A DNA stretch of 64,000 nucleotides, taken from Apium graveolens. Taxonomy: Eukaryota > Streptophyta > Magnoliopsida > Apiales > Apiaceae. Position numbers and translations under genes: made by a program. The stretch lies in the NCBI RefSeq assembly GCF_009905375.1, contig NC_133647.1, positions 47,860,506-47,924,505 of the forward strand. Direction: 5' to 3'. Below are positions 11,200-22,456 of the stretch, piece after piece (the first letter of the stretch is position 1; each line of letters starts with the position of its first letter). The notes under the pieces were generated by a model that worked only from the letters and a program-made list of their open reading frames with translations, was not told where the DNA came from and made no database searches.

Positions 11200-11860
11200 T
11201 ATGTATCTCTTATGCCTTCAACCATCAATTTTAACTCATGGTGGATCATCATCACCCTGCCGATTACATACTTTTCTATTTCTATTGCTATGAGTCTTTA
11301 GGGTTTCCTCATACCCAACTCCCTTGTCATTTCTCAAACTCTATTGCCGTTATATTCCTTTCTCTTATCATTATTTTATGAACCAACACAACATAAGCAT
11401 TGATTTCAAACATCCCGTAATTCTGGATTCGTGTCTATAAAACGAATCTTGACAACTTTTACATCTTAGATTCATAATTCATCATACTCGTCTGCCTTTG
11501 TTCTGGCTCTAAAGCTTTTACACTATCTCCATAACCTTGGGAATTACTTTCCCGAAAACAATTGACTGAACTTAAATCAGTTTATTCTAACCTCTGGCTC
11601 CGTGCCTTTCTTGGTCTTTCACCAGCAGGTGGTCTCTCTCTTAGGAGGGTAAGTGACAAAAACAGTCTTTTGTGGTTCGTCAATCATTTAGAATATCAAA
11701 TAATTCCTATATTTCCTTTAGCCAGGCTCTTGCCTCGACTAGGTCAACCTGTTCCTTGGAACTCTGAGAGTTTAGAGACTTAAAGGTCCTGAAAGAATTT
11801 CCTATCGCATTGTTTCCTCAAGGTGGTGGTTGGGGATAATAGTCTAAGTTCTGTCTAGAC
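11200..11860 (-). pseudogene. Element C gag core, broken
   Basis: The minus strand around 11790-11640 reads FKSLNSQSSKEQVD then LVEARAWLKEI-stop-ELFDILND, the typical start of a Ty3/gypsy retrotransposon gag domain. In another frame this is followed by FGKVIPKVMEIV (the KYFPxxxE region). Several stops and frameshifts rule out a product. Confidence 0.65.
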
Positions 11861-12118
11861 AGGTCCATGAATTGCCGTATAGGAGTACCGTCTCGGGTCT
11901 CCTTTCCTTACTCGACTTTCTGTTTCCTTAGTATGAAATGTTTCATCCTACTCCCCATAATTGGGGTCATCTTTTAATTTAAAATCCTCATTTTCCACTT
12001 CATCATGTTATGGGTTCCTTTTTGTCTTGGTGGCAACCTCCTTGACTATCACGTTCAGGGTTTGCTCTCACTCTTATTCCTCAAACTAGCTTTCATCTAA
12101 GATTTCATCTTTAAGCTC

Positions 12119-12935
12119 TTAAACTTTCGGAACCCAAATTCTATAGGAATACCTCATTATTCCCTTATCATCTTTCTCAGTATTAATCTCATATTTATTT
12201 TTTGGCTCTCTGCCTTCATTCATCACCTTTTTCTGGCACAATATGCTCTTTTCCAATAATTTGGTCTCTATTACAATCTCAAACAGCTTTTCGGTACCGG
12301 CTCCGGTTACCTTCACTACTATTTCCATTTTCTCAAAATCTCTTATCAACTCTCCCAAAGACATTATCATCTTGAGTCTCTCCTTTTTACTAATGGCATC
12401 AGCCACCATATTGGCTTTCCCCGAATGATAAAGAATCTCCCAATCATAATTCTTGATTAGCTCTAACCGCCTCCTCTGGCGTATGTTGAGCTCTTTCTAC
12501 GTAAGAATGTACTAGAGCACTTATGGCTTAGGTAATTCTCGCACTTCTCTCCATACAAGTAGTGCCTCCAATCTTTAGGGTAAAACTATTGCCACGAGCC
12601 TAAGCTCATGGGCGGGGATATCGAATTTCATATTACCTTAATTGTCTTGACGCAGACGCGATTATCTTGCTGTGCTAAGAAGCACCCTAATTCCTTATGC
12701 GAAGCGTCACTTACAAATCACAAAATCTCCTTTTTCCATCCGGCAACGCCAACATAGGGGCCGTCACCAACCTTTGCTTAAGTTCTTAAAAGCTGTTCTC
12801 GCATTTCTCTGTCTATTCGAATTTCTCAGTCTTATGAGTAAGCCACGTTAAAGGGGCTACTATCTTTACAAACTTGAACGAACCTCTGGTAGTGACCGGC
12901 CAATCCTACCTCTGGTAGTCGACCCAACCAGGGTC
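12119..12935 (-). pseudogene. Extra RT-end/RNase H/integrase-start piece ahead of gag in C
   Basis: The minus strand reads GHYQRFVQ (the GYYRRFV end of RT) near 12895, then THKTEKFE-stop-TEKCENSF and ELKQRLVTAPMLALPDGKRR (the RT/RNase H link), YGEKC near 12545, and KANMVADAISKKERL (RNase H end) near 12410. It then runs into RIWVPKV, the start of an integrase N-terminal region at 12122. This piece lies 5' of gag, although C has its own RNase H end in the normal place (10055). It is therefore an extra copy, not part of the canonical order. Confidence 0.7.
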
Positions 12936-12939
12936 ATCA

Positions 12940-13240
12940 ATTCATCAGTGGTCCTTTATCCAATCTCGTCAGAATCCTCCATGGGATCCTCCTCAGCAAC
13001 TATCCCTTCTAGGACAACATCCTCAACCGCTACATCCTCAATATCAACATCATCCGGTCCTGCGTTAGGACGCTCTATTGGATCCACAATCTGATCTCCA
13101 ATTAGTAATAAAACATCATCGCGTTGATGTTCCTCAACTTCAGGGTTCGGAGTCTCGCTACCATATACGATAACGAACTACGCTTCTATCGCTACATTTA
13201 TAAGGGTTCCCATAAGGGTTTTAACTGTCAGTACTACGTT
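12940..13240 (-). pseudogene. Acidic 5' reading frame of element C, possibly gag N-terminus
   Basis: A minus-strand frame rich in Asp/Glu (VDIEDVAVEDVVLEG, then EEDPMEDSDEIG) begins about 150 bp after the primer site and stops near 12960. Acidic N-terminal stretches are common ahead of gag in Tekay-type elements, but I cannot prove the assignment. It is separated from the gag core by the extra RNase H piece. Confidence 0.4.
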
Positions 13241-13333
13241 AGGTAGTCCGACTATGAACTTGGCAAGAGTTCTTATTATCTTAGTGAACTTATTATCTTA
13301 ACGTCCCATCATCTCTGAGGTTTATAACGCTTA

Positions 13334-13345
13334 GCTCTGATACCA
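13334..13345 (-). other. Primer binding site of element C
   Basis: The minus strand reads TGGTATCAGAGC, complementary to the 3' end of initiator tRNA-Met, four bases inside the right LTR. It shows the right LTR is the 5' LTR. Confidence 0.88.
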
Positions 13346-13349
13346 TTTC

Positions 13350-15389
13350 TGTAACACCCCCAGATCCGGGGTCGGGGATCCGGGTTGTCACGAGTTCCAT
13401 TTCCCTTATTAACACCCAATCTTAATAATTTCTCAACTACTCTGTACTGTGACCCCACAATAAACACACACACCACACGTTATAGTCTCAGAGATGAACA
13501 TCCAAAAATAATCACAAGTCGTTTTATTCCACAATTATATGTCAATACACCTTAAAAAGGTTCTGAATAAATTTACATTTCATTGCCATTATTACAATTC
13601 ATAAATATACATAAATCTTGTACATCAAAAGTTGAAGCCTAGTCTATTGGTAGTTCCCTACCTCAGCTACAGTGACTTCAATGCCTATAGGAAGCTGCGA
13701 AACGCTTCCTATCCGATCGCGAATTGGGAGTTTGGTCCTGTTCATCTTATCTATCTGATGTTGTGTGATGAAAGAAGAAAGCAAGGGTGAGCAGCAAGCC
13801 CACCAAAATAATATGTATAATGATTAATAGTATATGAGTCTACTCATAATACTCATGAAAATCTTGGTCAAAAGAAATGAACCAAGTTTGATATCTTAAT
13901 GCGATGAAGTCGCAAAATATTCAGTATATATACATATATACTTTTCAAAGTAATGGAAGTCCTCTTCCATGCATAATATACACAAAGTCCCATTGTATAA
14001 CTGTATAAAAATATCGTTGCAAGGTGATCTCATATATCTAACCTTGTCTCAACGTTTTTCTGAAAATCTTTGTCATTCATAAGACAATTATTAATTAGAT
14101 ATAAGTTTAAAAGACGAAGTTACCAAATACTTCACTACACTTATATCATTCCCAAATACTACTTGAACTACCACCGTTCAAGTTATAATCAATTTCAAAA
14201 GTTCATCCCACTGATGAGACCACAAGATAAGACTTGAATAGATTCAATCTTTGAAATATTATTGAATGAAAAAGTTATGAGATACTTTATTTAGTCCCGA
14301 TATATATATATCCACATATATATATCCCTTTAAACATTTCCTGGAATCTCTGTTATGCAAAGTATGAACAGAGTTTGAAACATCCAATGAATTTTGGAAA
14401 GGAAAAGAATTTTGGCATAAACCCGATATCTCGCTGATCAGGCAAAGATACCAATAAGTAACCTTTTCTACTGTAGATGGATGAATTCCTCACCGGTCAT
14501 CACCCTGGCCGCATTAGGACCTCGCGCTCGACCGTACCCCGGTCCCTCACGCGTTGATGGACTGCCACCCAGCCACTTACACAATAATAGACCGTACCCC
14601 GGCCTGTCGCTTATGCCGACTCAATGAGATGGGCTTACTTCCCGAACGTTGGGCAAGTAATCAATTCATTTACCAAATCTGCAACCTCGTTGCGAATATA
14701 AAATACACCACAGAGCCGGATTCCCCAGGTTTTGAGCGAGTATTTAAATCCCCTTTAAAAGGAAGATCTTAAATATAAAAATGAGTTTTGGGATCCGCTC
14801 TGACTTTTAAAAATCATTTTGAAGACTCGAAAACACTTTAAAGAGTGTTTGGAGTAAGGCTGATTTAATGAAGTAAATCAGTCCCCAGAATATTAGAAAA
14901 TATCTGAATATTATTAATTAAATAATATTCCCATAAAGAATAATCTTTATAAAAATAATTGAAGTAGAAGTATTAAAATTTATACTTGAAACGAGTATTA
15001 AATAACCAAAGATATACTTATATGAAAGTATTATCTTTATTTGAATAATCGAAAATAAGTTTGATTATTGACATCTTATTCTTTAATAAAATAAAGAATA
15101 TATTTCAGCAAATAATCGGAGTCATAGATCCTCAAATGAATATTCAAATAATATTCAATAAATAAAATAAGCTGAGTCATAATACCTCGAATGAATATTC
15201 AAATAATATTCAATAATAATATATAAAAGAGTCATAAGCCCTCGAATGAATATTCAAATAATATTCAATAATAATATAAAAGAGTCATAAGCCCTCGAAT
15301 AATATTCGAAATAATATTCAAATAAATAAATAAAGTTAAAGTTATCGAATAAACCTTATTCGATTAATAGTTTGGAAAACTATAACCAT

Positions 15390-15421
<32 letters not shown>

Positions 15422-17520
15422 CCATATCCATATATACAAGATTACTCGGGATCCTCGACTCCCGGTTTTAGAAAATATTTTCACCTTTTGGGTCCCTATA
15501 CTAAGGGTATATGCAAGTTACCGCTATCCTCTAGCATAGGTATTATCAAATGAACCAACAGATATATATTTCAAGAATATGAAACATGCATGCATATATA
15601 CCATATCACATGCTACAATATATCGCAAAAGTTTGCTAAATAACCAATAGGCATTTATCGCAAGATCATGCATATACAAATGTATACATCACAACAACAG
15701 TATATCGGATAGAATACTTGCCTGAGCGACTTGGGGGTGAGAAAGGCTCGGGACGAGTCTGATAACCTATAAACAACAAGTAAGTTGGAATTAAACCAAA
15801 ATCACTTGTAGATCTATGCTATAACTAACTTAGACTCTAACGCTTGTTTTGCGCTCACCGATTCGCTTAAGTCACTCGGGTACCCTCGGCTCCACCATTT
15901 TTAATAATTTAACCTTTACGAGTTTTAAAGCGATTCCTTCGCGAATGACTTACCAACTGCCTAACACACTTACCATAAATGTTTCACACATTAAATAACC
16001 CTTTTTGGTCTTTAACCTACATTCCAAAGTAAGGCGAGGGAAAAAGTTTCGTTCGCGAAACGCCGTTACTTGAAACGGTCGTTTCTCCTAAACCGTAAAT
16101 CGGAATCGAACGAACTACATATCAAAACGAAGCTCGTAACATGAGCTATCTAAACATGGCAGTGGTCACAATCTAGCAGGGGGTTCTCGGGTTCTAATGT
16201 TAAGAACAAAAACAGTCTACGGTAAATCGGACATTACGACGGCTATGTTTACGCGATTTCCCCAAATTTAAACCAACTCAAAACAACCACAATCCAACCC
16301 CAATTCATAACCCAATCCAAACTCCATCCAAAATACATTACAACAGCCCCAAACCAACTCATTATAATCCATTTACTTACTCCTAAAACTTGAATTTAAA
16401 CTATACTACATTCTTTAACCAAATCTTAAGATTTCAACAAATCAATCACCACCATTCCAACCCAAACTCTTAAACAAACAAGTTTCATGCTTCACATATA
16501 CTATACTACTCATAACCATTCCTAAATACTCAAAACTAAAGCTAGGGTTTGAAGTTTTATACCTTCTTGAAGCTTTTAATCAATGAAAGATCCTTGGAAA
16601 GCCCATGGAAGCCTTGATCTATGCTTAAGCTACCTTGTCCTTACAAATAAAATCAAGAATCAAAAATTTGTTCTTGAAAGTTACTATTCACCCTAAACTT
16701 TTAGGAATTGATTAACTAGGTAAACCTTGGATTCTTGGATCCAAACTTATAGCATAACTAAGTTATGAATTATGGAAGCTAAAGAAACAAACCTTATAAT
16801 TTTTGAAGGTGTGTAGCTTGAGTTTTTAAAAACTCCTCCTTATTTTTCTTGAAAAGGCCGAGAGCAAGATGAAGAAGAAAGAGAGATTTTTGTGGTTTTG
16901 CTTTGATTTGATTTTTGGTTGGTTGTTTTTGTTTTGTTTTAGGTCAATTACCCATTTACCCTTGATTTTGTGTGGCTAATATTCCACCACATTTCCTTCC
17001 CTCTTATGTCATGCTTGCATCACTTTGTGATGCCATCACCCCTCCTTTGTCCTCTTTCTATTGGTTGGATGACATCATCCCCCATTAATCCCTTTGATTA
17101 GCTTCTAATTGTTTGCCTAATGACCGCTGATCTGTTATACGGTTCGCTTAACTTTCGTTCTCGTTTCTCGTTTGAAGGATCATACCCGGGATCTTATTAC
17201 TTAGGTTCCCTTAACCTTTCTCAATACATTATATTTCTTTTTATGATCCTCTATTATAATCCTTTAATTTAAATCCTTTTTATCCTGTTACCTTATACTC
17301 AAATCTCTCCGTATCTTGTGGATTTCCGGGAAAAACTAAAGTGTTCGGATTTGGATTCTGACGATCTTTACATACACTTATATCCCATATAAAGTACTAA
17401 TAAAATCTCAGAATATCCATATCAGAACCCCTACATAGTGTGGCATGAAAAGTTTTCTCATTCAGCAAAAACACTATTCATAAGGGTTTCAAAAATTTCT
17501 CAAAAATTGGGGTTATTACA
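13350..17520 (-). repeat. Element C 5' LTR, 4171 bp
   Basis: The partner of 3634-7803, offset by 9716 bases, with about seven substitutions and one single-base indel. As the 5' LTR it should hold the promoter of C on the minus strand, but I could not choose a TATA box among the many AT runs. Confidence 0.95.
15119..15336. repeat. 55-bp tandem repeat in 5' LTR of C
   Basis: Same four-unit GAGTCATA array as at 5403-5620. Confidence 0.85.
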
Positions 17521-17525
17521 ATTTA
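17521..17525. repeat. Right target-site duplication of element C (ATTTA)
   Basis: Copy of 3629-3633. Confidence 0.93.
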
Positions 17526-18053
17526 ATACTAAGATTCGGGAGTTCAAGGCCTTTAATGGCTGCTCTCGTGTTTCGTGACTCAATCTGCCTTTACGAGATG
17601 CCTACGTATCTCTGTGAATTAGAGAATCAAGCCAAAAAACGTAGTTCTGATTGGTGGGGGTGAGACCCCTTATATAGATGTTGGGAGTCCTTGAATTGGA
17701 CTTGGTATAGGAGACTTGGTGGGCAAGTCTCATAATTAGAATGGACTTTGGAGTCCTAGATAGTAGGAAACTGATTCCTTATCCTTTTAGGTCCCCTTGA
17801 GGCTAATCTCCAAGGATTTATATCCTTATCGGGACTCTTTTCAACATCTGATTTGTCCCTTATTAATTAATTATGAAATTAATTAATAATCAGGGCTTTT
17901 GAGCCTTTTTTATTCCATCAGGCCTGATCTGGTCCATCAGGCTTAACCTTTCTGGTCTGAGTATCATATATCTTTTTATTGGGCCTAGCAGCCCACAGCT
18001 TGTACAATTAATGCAGTATAAATTATACAAGCATAATTTATTTATCCCTATCA
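17526..18053 (-). repeat. Element B 3' LTR, remaining 528 bp
   Basis: Together with 3593-3633 this makes a 569-bp LTR, the same length as 30559-31127. It ends TTATCCCTATCA. A TATATAAGG-type box lies on the minus strand near 17668-17677, as in the right LTR. Confidence 0.93.
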
Positions 18054-18073
18054 TTTGCCCCCCAACTTTTGGG
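18054..18073 (-). other. Polypurine tract of element B
   Basis: The minus strand reads AAAAGTTGGGGGGCAAA immediately before the TGATAGGG terminus of the 3' LTR. Confidence 0.8.
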
Positions 18074-18164
18074 AAACATTGATTAGGTTTCGCAGAAGTT
18101 AAGTCTATTCGTTCCCTTACAGGGTTTCGTTTTTCCGTAAAGTGTGGAGCGACCTACAAATTTA

Positions 18165-18415
18165 CAATGAATTTTTCCTTTTATTCAGGAATTATCTTAA
18201 TTTTCAAGAATTTTTCCCTTATTTCCGGGATTTTTTCCTTATTTTCTGGATTTTTCCCTAATTTTATGGGATTTTCCCTAATTTTCTGGAATTTTTCCCT
18301 ACTTTTCTGGGATTTTCCCTAATTTTCTGGGATTTTTCCCTAATTTTCTGGGATTTTCCCTAATTTTCTGGAATTTTTCCCTAATTTTCTGGGATTTTCC
18401 CTATTTTTCAGATTT
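18165..18415. repeat. Short tandem array TTTTCTGGGATTTTCCCTAA
   Basis: About ten imperfect units of roughly 20 bp lie in the 3' region of B, built on TTTCCCTAATTTTCTGGGA. The first units are more divergent. Each unit is partly self-complementary (TGGGATTTTCCC). Confidence 0.8.
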
Positions 18416-18792
18416 CCAGCCCTTTTTTGACCAGGATCCTAGTCGAAATTTCGACCTGGATCCTAGTCGAAAATAGGGGTCAGCCTTGCCATCCTGGTCG
18501 AAAGAATTCGACTAGGATCCACGACCTGGAACTCGACCAGGATCCTAGTCGAAATTTCGACCTGGATCTAGGACCTGGAATTTGACCAGGATCCTAGTCA
18601 AAAATTCGACCTGGATCTAGGTCGAAAATTCCACCTTTTTTTTAGCTTCTTGCCATGAGCCTATCGACTAGGATTTCGACTAGGATTCTAGTCGATATTT
18701 CGACCTGAATCCTGTTCGAAAATTCTTTGATATTCTTGCTTCCTGGTCGAAGGATTTCGACTAGGATTCACGACCTGGAATTCGACCAGGAT
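18416..18792. repeat. Degenerate array of GACCTGGATCC / CTAGTCGAAATTTCGAC units
   Basis: Irregular repeats of TAGTCGAAATTTCGACCTGG and GACCAGGATCCTAGTCG, many palindromic (CGAAATTTCG). The array ends GAATTCGACCAGGATC, exactly where the inverted arm begins at 18793. Related units resume at the other end of that arm (21693). Confidence 0.75.
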
Positions 18793-18794
18793 CC

Positions 18795-19782
18795 CGTTTA
18801 GGCTTCTATTGGCCAGAAATGATGGCTGATGCCAAAGAATATGTAAAGAAGTGTGATCGCTGTCAGAAGCATGCACCAGTCGCCAGACAACCCCCCGAGA
18901 TGCTGACCTCTATCAACTCACCTATTCCCTTTGCTATGTGGGGGATGGATATTCTAGGGCCTTTTCCTATGGCCACAACACAAAGGAAGTTTCTGATTGT
19001 AGCCATTGATTATTTCACCAAGTGGATCGAAGCCAAACCTTTGGCCAAAATCACAACTAAGCAGGTTGCACAATTCCTGTGGGAAAACATTATGTGCCGA
19101 TATGGAATTCCCCGTATCCTCGTCACTGACAATGGAACACAATTCAACAACGAGGAATTCAAGAAGTATTGTGAAGAAAATGAAATTGAGTTACGGTTCA
19201 CCTCTGTGGCTCACCCGCAAGCCAATGGGCAAGCGGAGGTAGCAAATCGGATAATCCTGGATGGACTAAAGAAGAGGATCGAAAAGTCAAGAAATAATTG
19301 GGTGGATGAGATACTTCCCATATTATGGGCCTATAGGACTACCTGTAGAGTCACGACAGATGCAACTCCTTTCATGTTGGCATATGGGGCAGAAGCAGTA
19401 GTTCCCGTGGAGATATCACATTCCTCTCCAAGGATTCAGGCTTTTGATGAAAAAGAAAATGAAGAAGGGCAGAAGTTAGCCCTGGATTTAATCGATGAAG
19501 TGCGAGATAAAGCACATGCAAAGATAGTAGAATATCAGAAAAAAAGCTTCATTCTACTACAACTTAAGGGTTAAAGAGAGGTTTTTTAAACAAGGTGATC
19601 TAGTTTTGAGAAAAATAGAGGCTTCTGGTGTCGGACAGAAAGGAAAGCTCGCCCCAAATTGGGAGGGGCCGTACAGAGTCAAGAGCATTCAGGGTAGAGG
19701 AACCTACAAGCTGGAAACTATGGATGGTTTTGAAGTCCCGAGGACCTGGCATGCACAAAACCTGAAGGTTTACTACGTGTAA
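18795..19782 (+). pseudogene. Inverted partial copy of Tat integrase
   Basis: From RLGFYWPEMMADAKEY this reads the CDRCQKHAP half of the zinc finger, the catalytic core (WGMDILGPF, VTDNGTQF, NGQAEVANR) and the C-terminal module down to KVYYV. A run of A is one base longer than in the native copy near 19545, which shifts the frame after VEYQKK and ends it at 19574. The C-terminal part continues in another frame to the TAA at 19780-19782. It has no start region of its own and lies in the 3' untranslated part of B, so it is a passenger of the inverted duplication. Confidence 0.9.
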
Positions 19783-20117
19783 GATAGGCTAAGTACGATT
19801 CTCACTTGTCATTGTGACAAATAGGTTTAAAAGCACCTGGAAGCTTTGCTCGCGTAGAATTTTATATTCCAGTAGAATTTACAATGTCTAATTATTATTG
19901 ATTAGGGTCGAACCCATGCTGTGTAAGGTTTTGAAAAATCAGACTTCATATTAAAGAGCTTGAAATTATTTCAATCCAAGGATGTTTAAGGTTCAAATGC
20001 ATATTAAGATTGTAAAGTTAAAACAGAAAAAGGCAAGAAAAGCAACGTATAAAACATAACCCCGAAGGGTAACAAGTTCTGATATAAATAAAGTACAAAA
20101 AGAAGATATACAAAAAG

Positions 20118-21692
20118 CTAGGCCTGGAAGGCTGAGATTCCTCAGAACCACTATCCGAAGTCTCTTCGGAAGTTTCAGTCGTTTCTTTGGACGTCTCGGT
20201 CGTCCCCTCCGAAGTCCCTGTAGAAGTTCCCTCGGCAGGAGATGATGGCTGTTGAGGCGCTGCTTTGGGAGATTCTTCCACCCTGGCTTTCTTAGCGACA
20301 GGCTCGAATTCCTCCTGGGAGGAATCTTCCTCCTCTCCATCCTTGATCATACCAGCAAGCTTTTCAGTAACACCTCCAAGCTCTGGAACCCGCACTGGGC
20401 AAGGAAAGGGCGACTGCTCAAGGACCTCGGGAAACTCATCCTGGATGGCCTCCACAGCAGCGTCCCAGCCTTCCTTATAGCTAACAGGATGAAGAAGGGC
20501 GTCATGCTCCACCATCAAGTTTTTGAATTCTTGAGTGTCCATCCAGCCATCAAAGGCTTTTTCTTTCTGCGCCTTCAAGATGACATTTTCAGCCCGGGCC
20601 GTCTCCAGGTCAGAAGTGGAAGAGGCCAATTGAGCTTTAAGGGCCTCAATTTTTTGATTGGCCTCCTCCAACTTCTTGTTGGCATCTTCCAGGCCAACCT
20701 TCCAAGCCTTGGCTTGGTGAATTACCCCTTGAAAATGGGCGTTAGCCTGCAAGAGAAAACAGCAAAGGTTTAGAAAAGAAAGAAAAGAGAATTGTAAAAG
20801 GCATAAGTAAAGTACGTACCGTCGCCAGAGCTTGGGCTCCAAACAGCTCATTCCCCTCCAAATCCTGTTGAAGGATAAAATCTTGATAATCCACCGAGGA
20901 GATGGAATGCTTAGACCATTCCTTGGATAGCGCCATGCTGCCCACGATAGAGTCCTTGCCCCGGATCCCCCAGGCAGGTTGAAAATAGGCCCCTGGCCTC
21001 TGCTTGGTGCGCAAAACTTGGCTGGGGCCTTCCTCGCTTGGCTCCATTGCCTGAAGGAGGAACTCAGGGAAGCGATCACCAAGTCGAGGGTCTTTAAAGA
21101 CCTTCCCAGCCCTCTTCATCCTGGTTGTCTCCAGGTCCTTCAGCTTGGTAGCCTCCTCAATCTTCTCAGCCACTGCAACAAACAAAGTCAGTTGAAAATC
21201 AGTGAAATAAAAGTGCAGGAAATAAAGGAGATAAGAAAGGGAACTTACTTTTCTTATTAACGGGCGAAAGGCCGCGTTCTACCAGGACGGTCTCCCGGAT
21301 AAGGTCCCAACAATGGGAAGTGTCGTTGTCTTGCGTAAGGAGGTTGAAACCTCTAGCCTCCTCCTCAGACAAAGTTATGTCATTCGGGCTCCCGTCCACG
21401 GCCAGCCGAAAGGATGATCGAAACAGGGAGCCCCAATCTCCACCTTCCCAAATAACAAACAAAAAATCTTTCTTCCACCCCAAGTTGTTGTCATGGATGG
21501 ACTTCTCATTCACGATATGGGGGATAGTGGGGCGCTGGTTGATAGAAACCCAACCCGGACTTTTATCAGGGCTGTTTTTGAACTGAAAAATCTTCCTGAA
21601 GACAGCAACAGATGTGGGGACGTTGTGCTTGGCGCATTGCGACAGATAGCACAGAATCAACCTCCAGGAATTAGGGGGAAGTTGGCAAGGGC
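20118..21692 (-). pseudogene. Inverted partial copy of the Tat antisense ORF
   Basis: Minus-strand copies of exon 1 (from about residue 123; 21692-21249), exon 2 (21172-20820) and exon 3 (20746-20118), with the introns and their GT/AG ends retained. Because the introns are present, the copy was not made from spliced RNA. The N-terminal 122 residues and promoter are missing, and a one-base deletion just before the stop near 20127 moves it into a longer tail. There are about ten amino-acid changes relative to the native copy. Confidence 0.88.
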
Positions 21693-22010
21693 CTATCGAC
21701 TAGGATTTCGACTAGGATTCACGACCTGGAATTCGACCTGGATTCTGGTCTTTTTTACCCGTTATTTTCGGGTGTCTGCTCGAAAGATTTCGGGCAGGAT
21801 TCACGACCTGGAATTCGACCAGGATCCTGGTCTTTTTTACCCGTTATTTTCGGGTGTCTGCTCGAAAGATTTCGGGCAGGATTCATGACCTGGAATTCGA
21901 CCAGGATCCTGGTCTTTTTTACCCGTTATTTTCGGGTGTCTGCTCGAAAGATTTCGGGCAGGATTCACGACCTGGATTTCGACCTGGTTCCTGGTCTTCC
22001 ACTAGCCTTC
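21693..22010. repeat. 82-bp tandem repeat, about 3.2 units
   Basis: ACCCGTTATTTTCGGGTGTC recurs at 21757, 21839 and 21921 (period 82). Each unit includes CGAAAGATTTCGGGCAGG and ACGACCTGGAATTCGACC. The first 60 bases match the array left of the inverted arm (CTATCGACTAGGATTTCGAC also at 18660). It forms the inner boundary of the inverted copy. Confidence 0.85.
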
Positions 22011-22320
22011 TTTATTTAGCTTTAATTTAGGGTATTGTATTTTCCAAATCCTAATTGGATTTGGGCCTGGCCTTTTTTGTTGGGCCTTATTAAATTTTAA
22101 TGAGCCTCTATTATTGGGCTTTTCCAAATCTTATTGGGCCTCTTTTATTGGGCCTTTTCAAAATCTTATTGGGCCTCTTTTATTGATCTGGGCTTAATAC
22201 ACCCTGTTTAGAATGCTCTAGAATTCCTAGGAATATTCTGGAATATTCTTTTTTCTGGGCTTTTTCCTATGGGCTTTTGTCCTCAATGGGCTTTTCGTCC
22301 CTTCAACTTCCTTTTCCTCT
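22011..22320 (+). promoter_or_regulatory. Upstream region of the Tat antisense ORF
   Basis: About 300 bp of AT-rich sequence with repeated TTATTGGGCC blocks (four or five between 22075 and 22170), the TGGGCC/GGCCCA element common in plant promoters, then the TATA box. No reading frame. Confidence 0.5.
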
Positions 22321-22328
22321 TATATAAA
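22321..22328 (+). promoter_or_regulatory. TATA box of the Tat antisense ORF
   Basis: TATATAAA followed by GGAATGAGG, about 225 bp before the ATG and about 130 bp before a 5'-UTR splice donor. Position and sequence fit a plant core promoter on the plus strand, opposite to the element's own transcription. Confidence 0.6.
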
Positions 22329-22456
22329 GGAATGAGGAAAGGCTATTACTCCTCGCTTTCTCATTTCTTAGTTTTCTTCTTCATCTTCCTGCTAAGATTC
22401 TTAGAGGAATAACAGCAAGTCGGAGCTCAAAGCCTTTTTCAGGAGCGCTTCTTCAG

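Larger units (their letters stand above)
3634..17520 (-). mobile_element. Tekay-like chromovirus C, very young, non-coding
   Basis: A complete 13.9-kb Ty3/gypsy element inserted in the LTR of element B. It has 4170- and 4171-bp LTRs with TG...CA ends, a 5-bp target duplication ATTTA, an initiator-Met-type primer site next to the right LTR and a polypurine tract next to the left LTR. The 5.5-kb interior holds, on the minus strand, recognisable but shattered gag, RT, RNase H, integrase end and chromodomain, plus an extra RT-to-integrase piece ahead of gag. The LTRs differ at about seven substitutions and one indel, so it moved recently. With no working protein it must have used enzymes from a relative, in the manner of a large retrotransposon derivative. 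Confidence 0.95.
18793..21692. repeat. Left arm of a 2.9-kb inverted repeat inside B
   Basis: The 2900 bp here are the reverse complement of 22914-25813, about 99% identical. The flanks of the right arm continue natively into integrase and into the antisense ORF, so the left arm is the added copy. It sits between two blocks of GACCTGGAATTCGACC-type repeats. It carries the integrase C-terminal half on the plus strand and the antisense-ORF body on the minus strand. Two single-base indels (an extra A near 19545 and a missing T near 20127) break both frames. Confidence 0.95.

Noticed and set aside
10876..11301. 141-codon plus-strand ORF with several hydrophobic stretches, looking like a membrane protein
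   Set aside because: It is antisense to the purine-rich minus strand of the decayed pol/gag of C. Pyrimidine-rich complements give Leu/Ile/Phe runs. No signal or family match.
13334..13345. Initiator tRNA gene
   Set aside because: Only the 12-base complement of the tRNA 3' end is present, next to an LTR. It is a primer binding site.
20252..20773. Plus-strand ORFs opposite the antisense-ORF copy (also 23833-24354 on the minus strand)
   Set aside because: Shadows of exon 3 on the other strand. They are conserved between arms only because the arms are copies.
18416..22010. CRISPR-like repeat array
   Set aside because: The units are tandem or overlapping without unique spacers, lie in a plant retrotransposon, and no cas genes are present.
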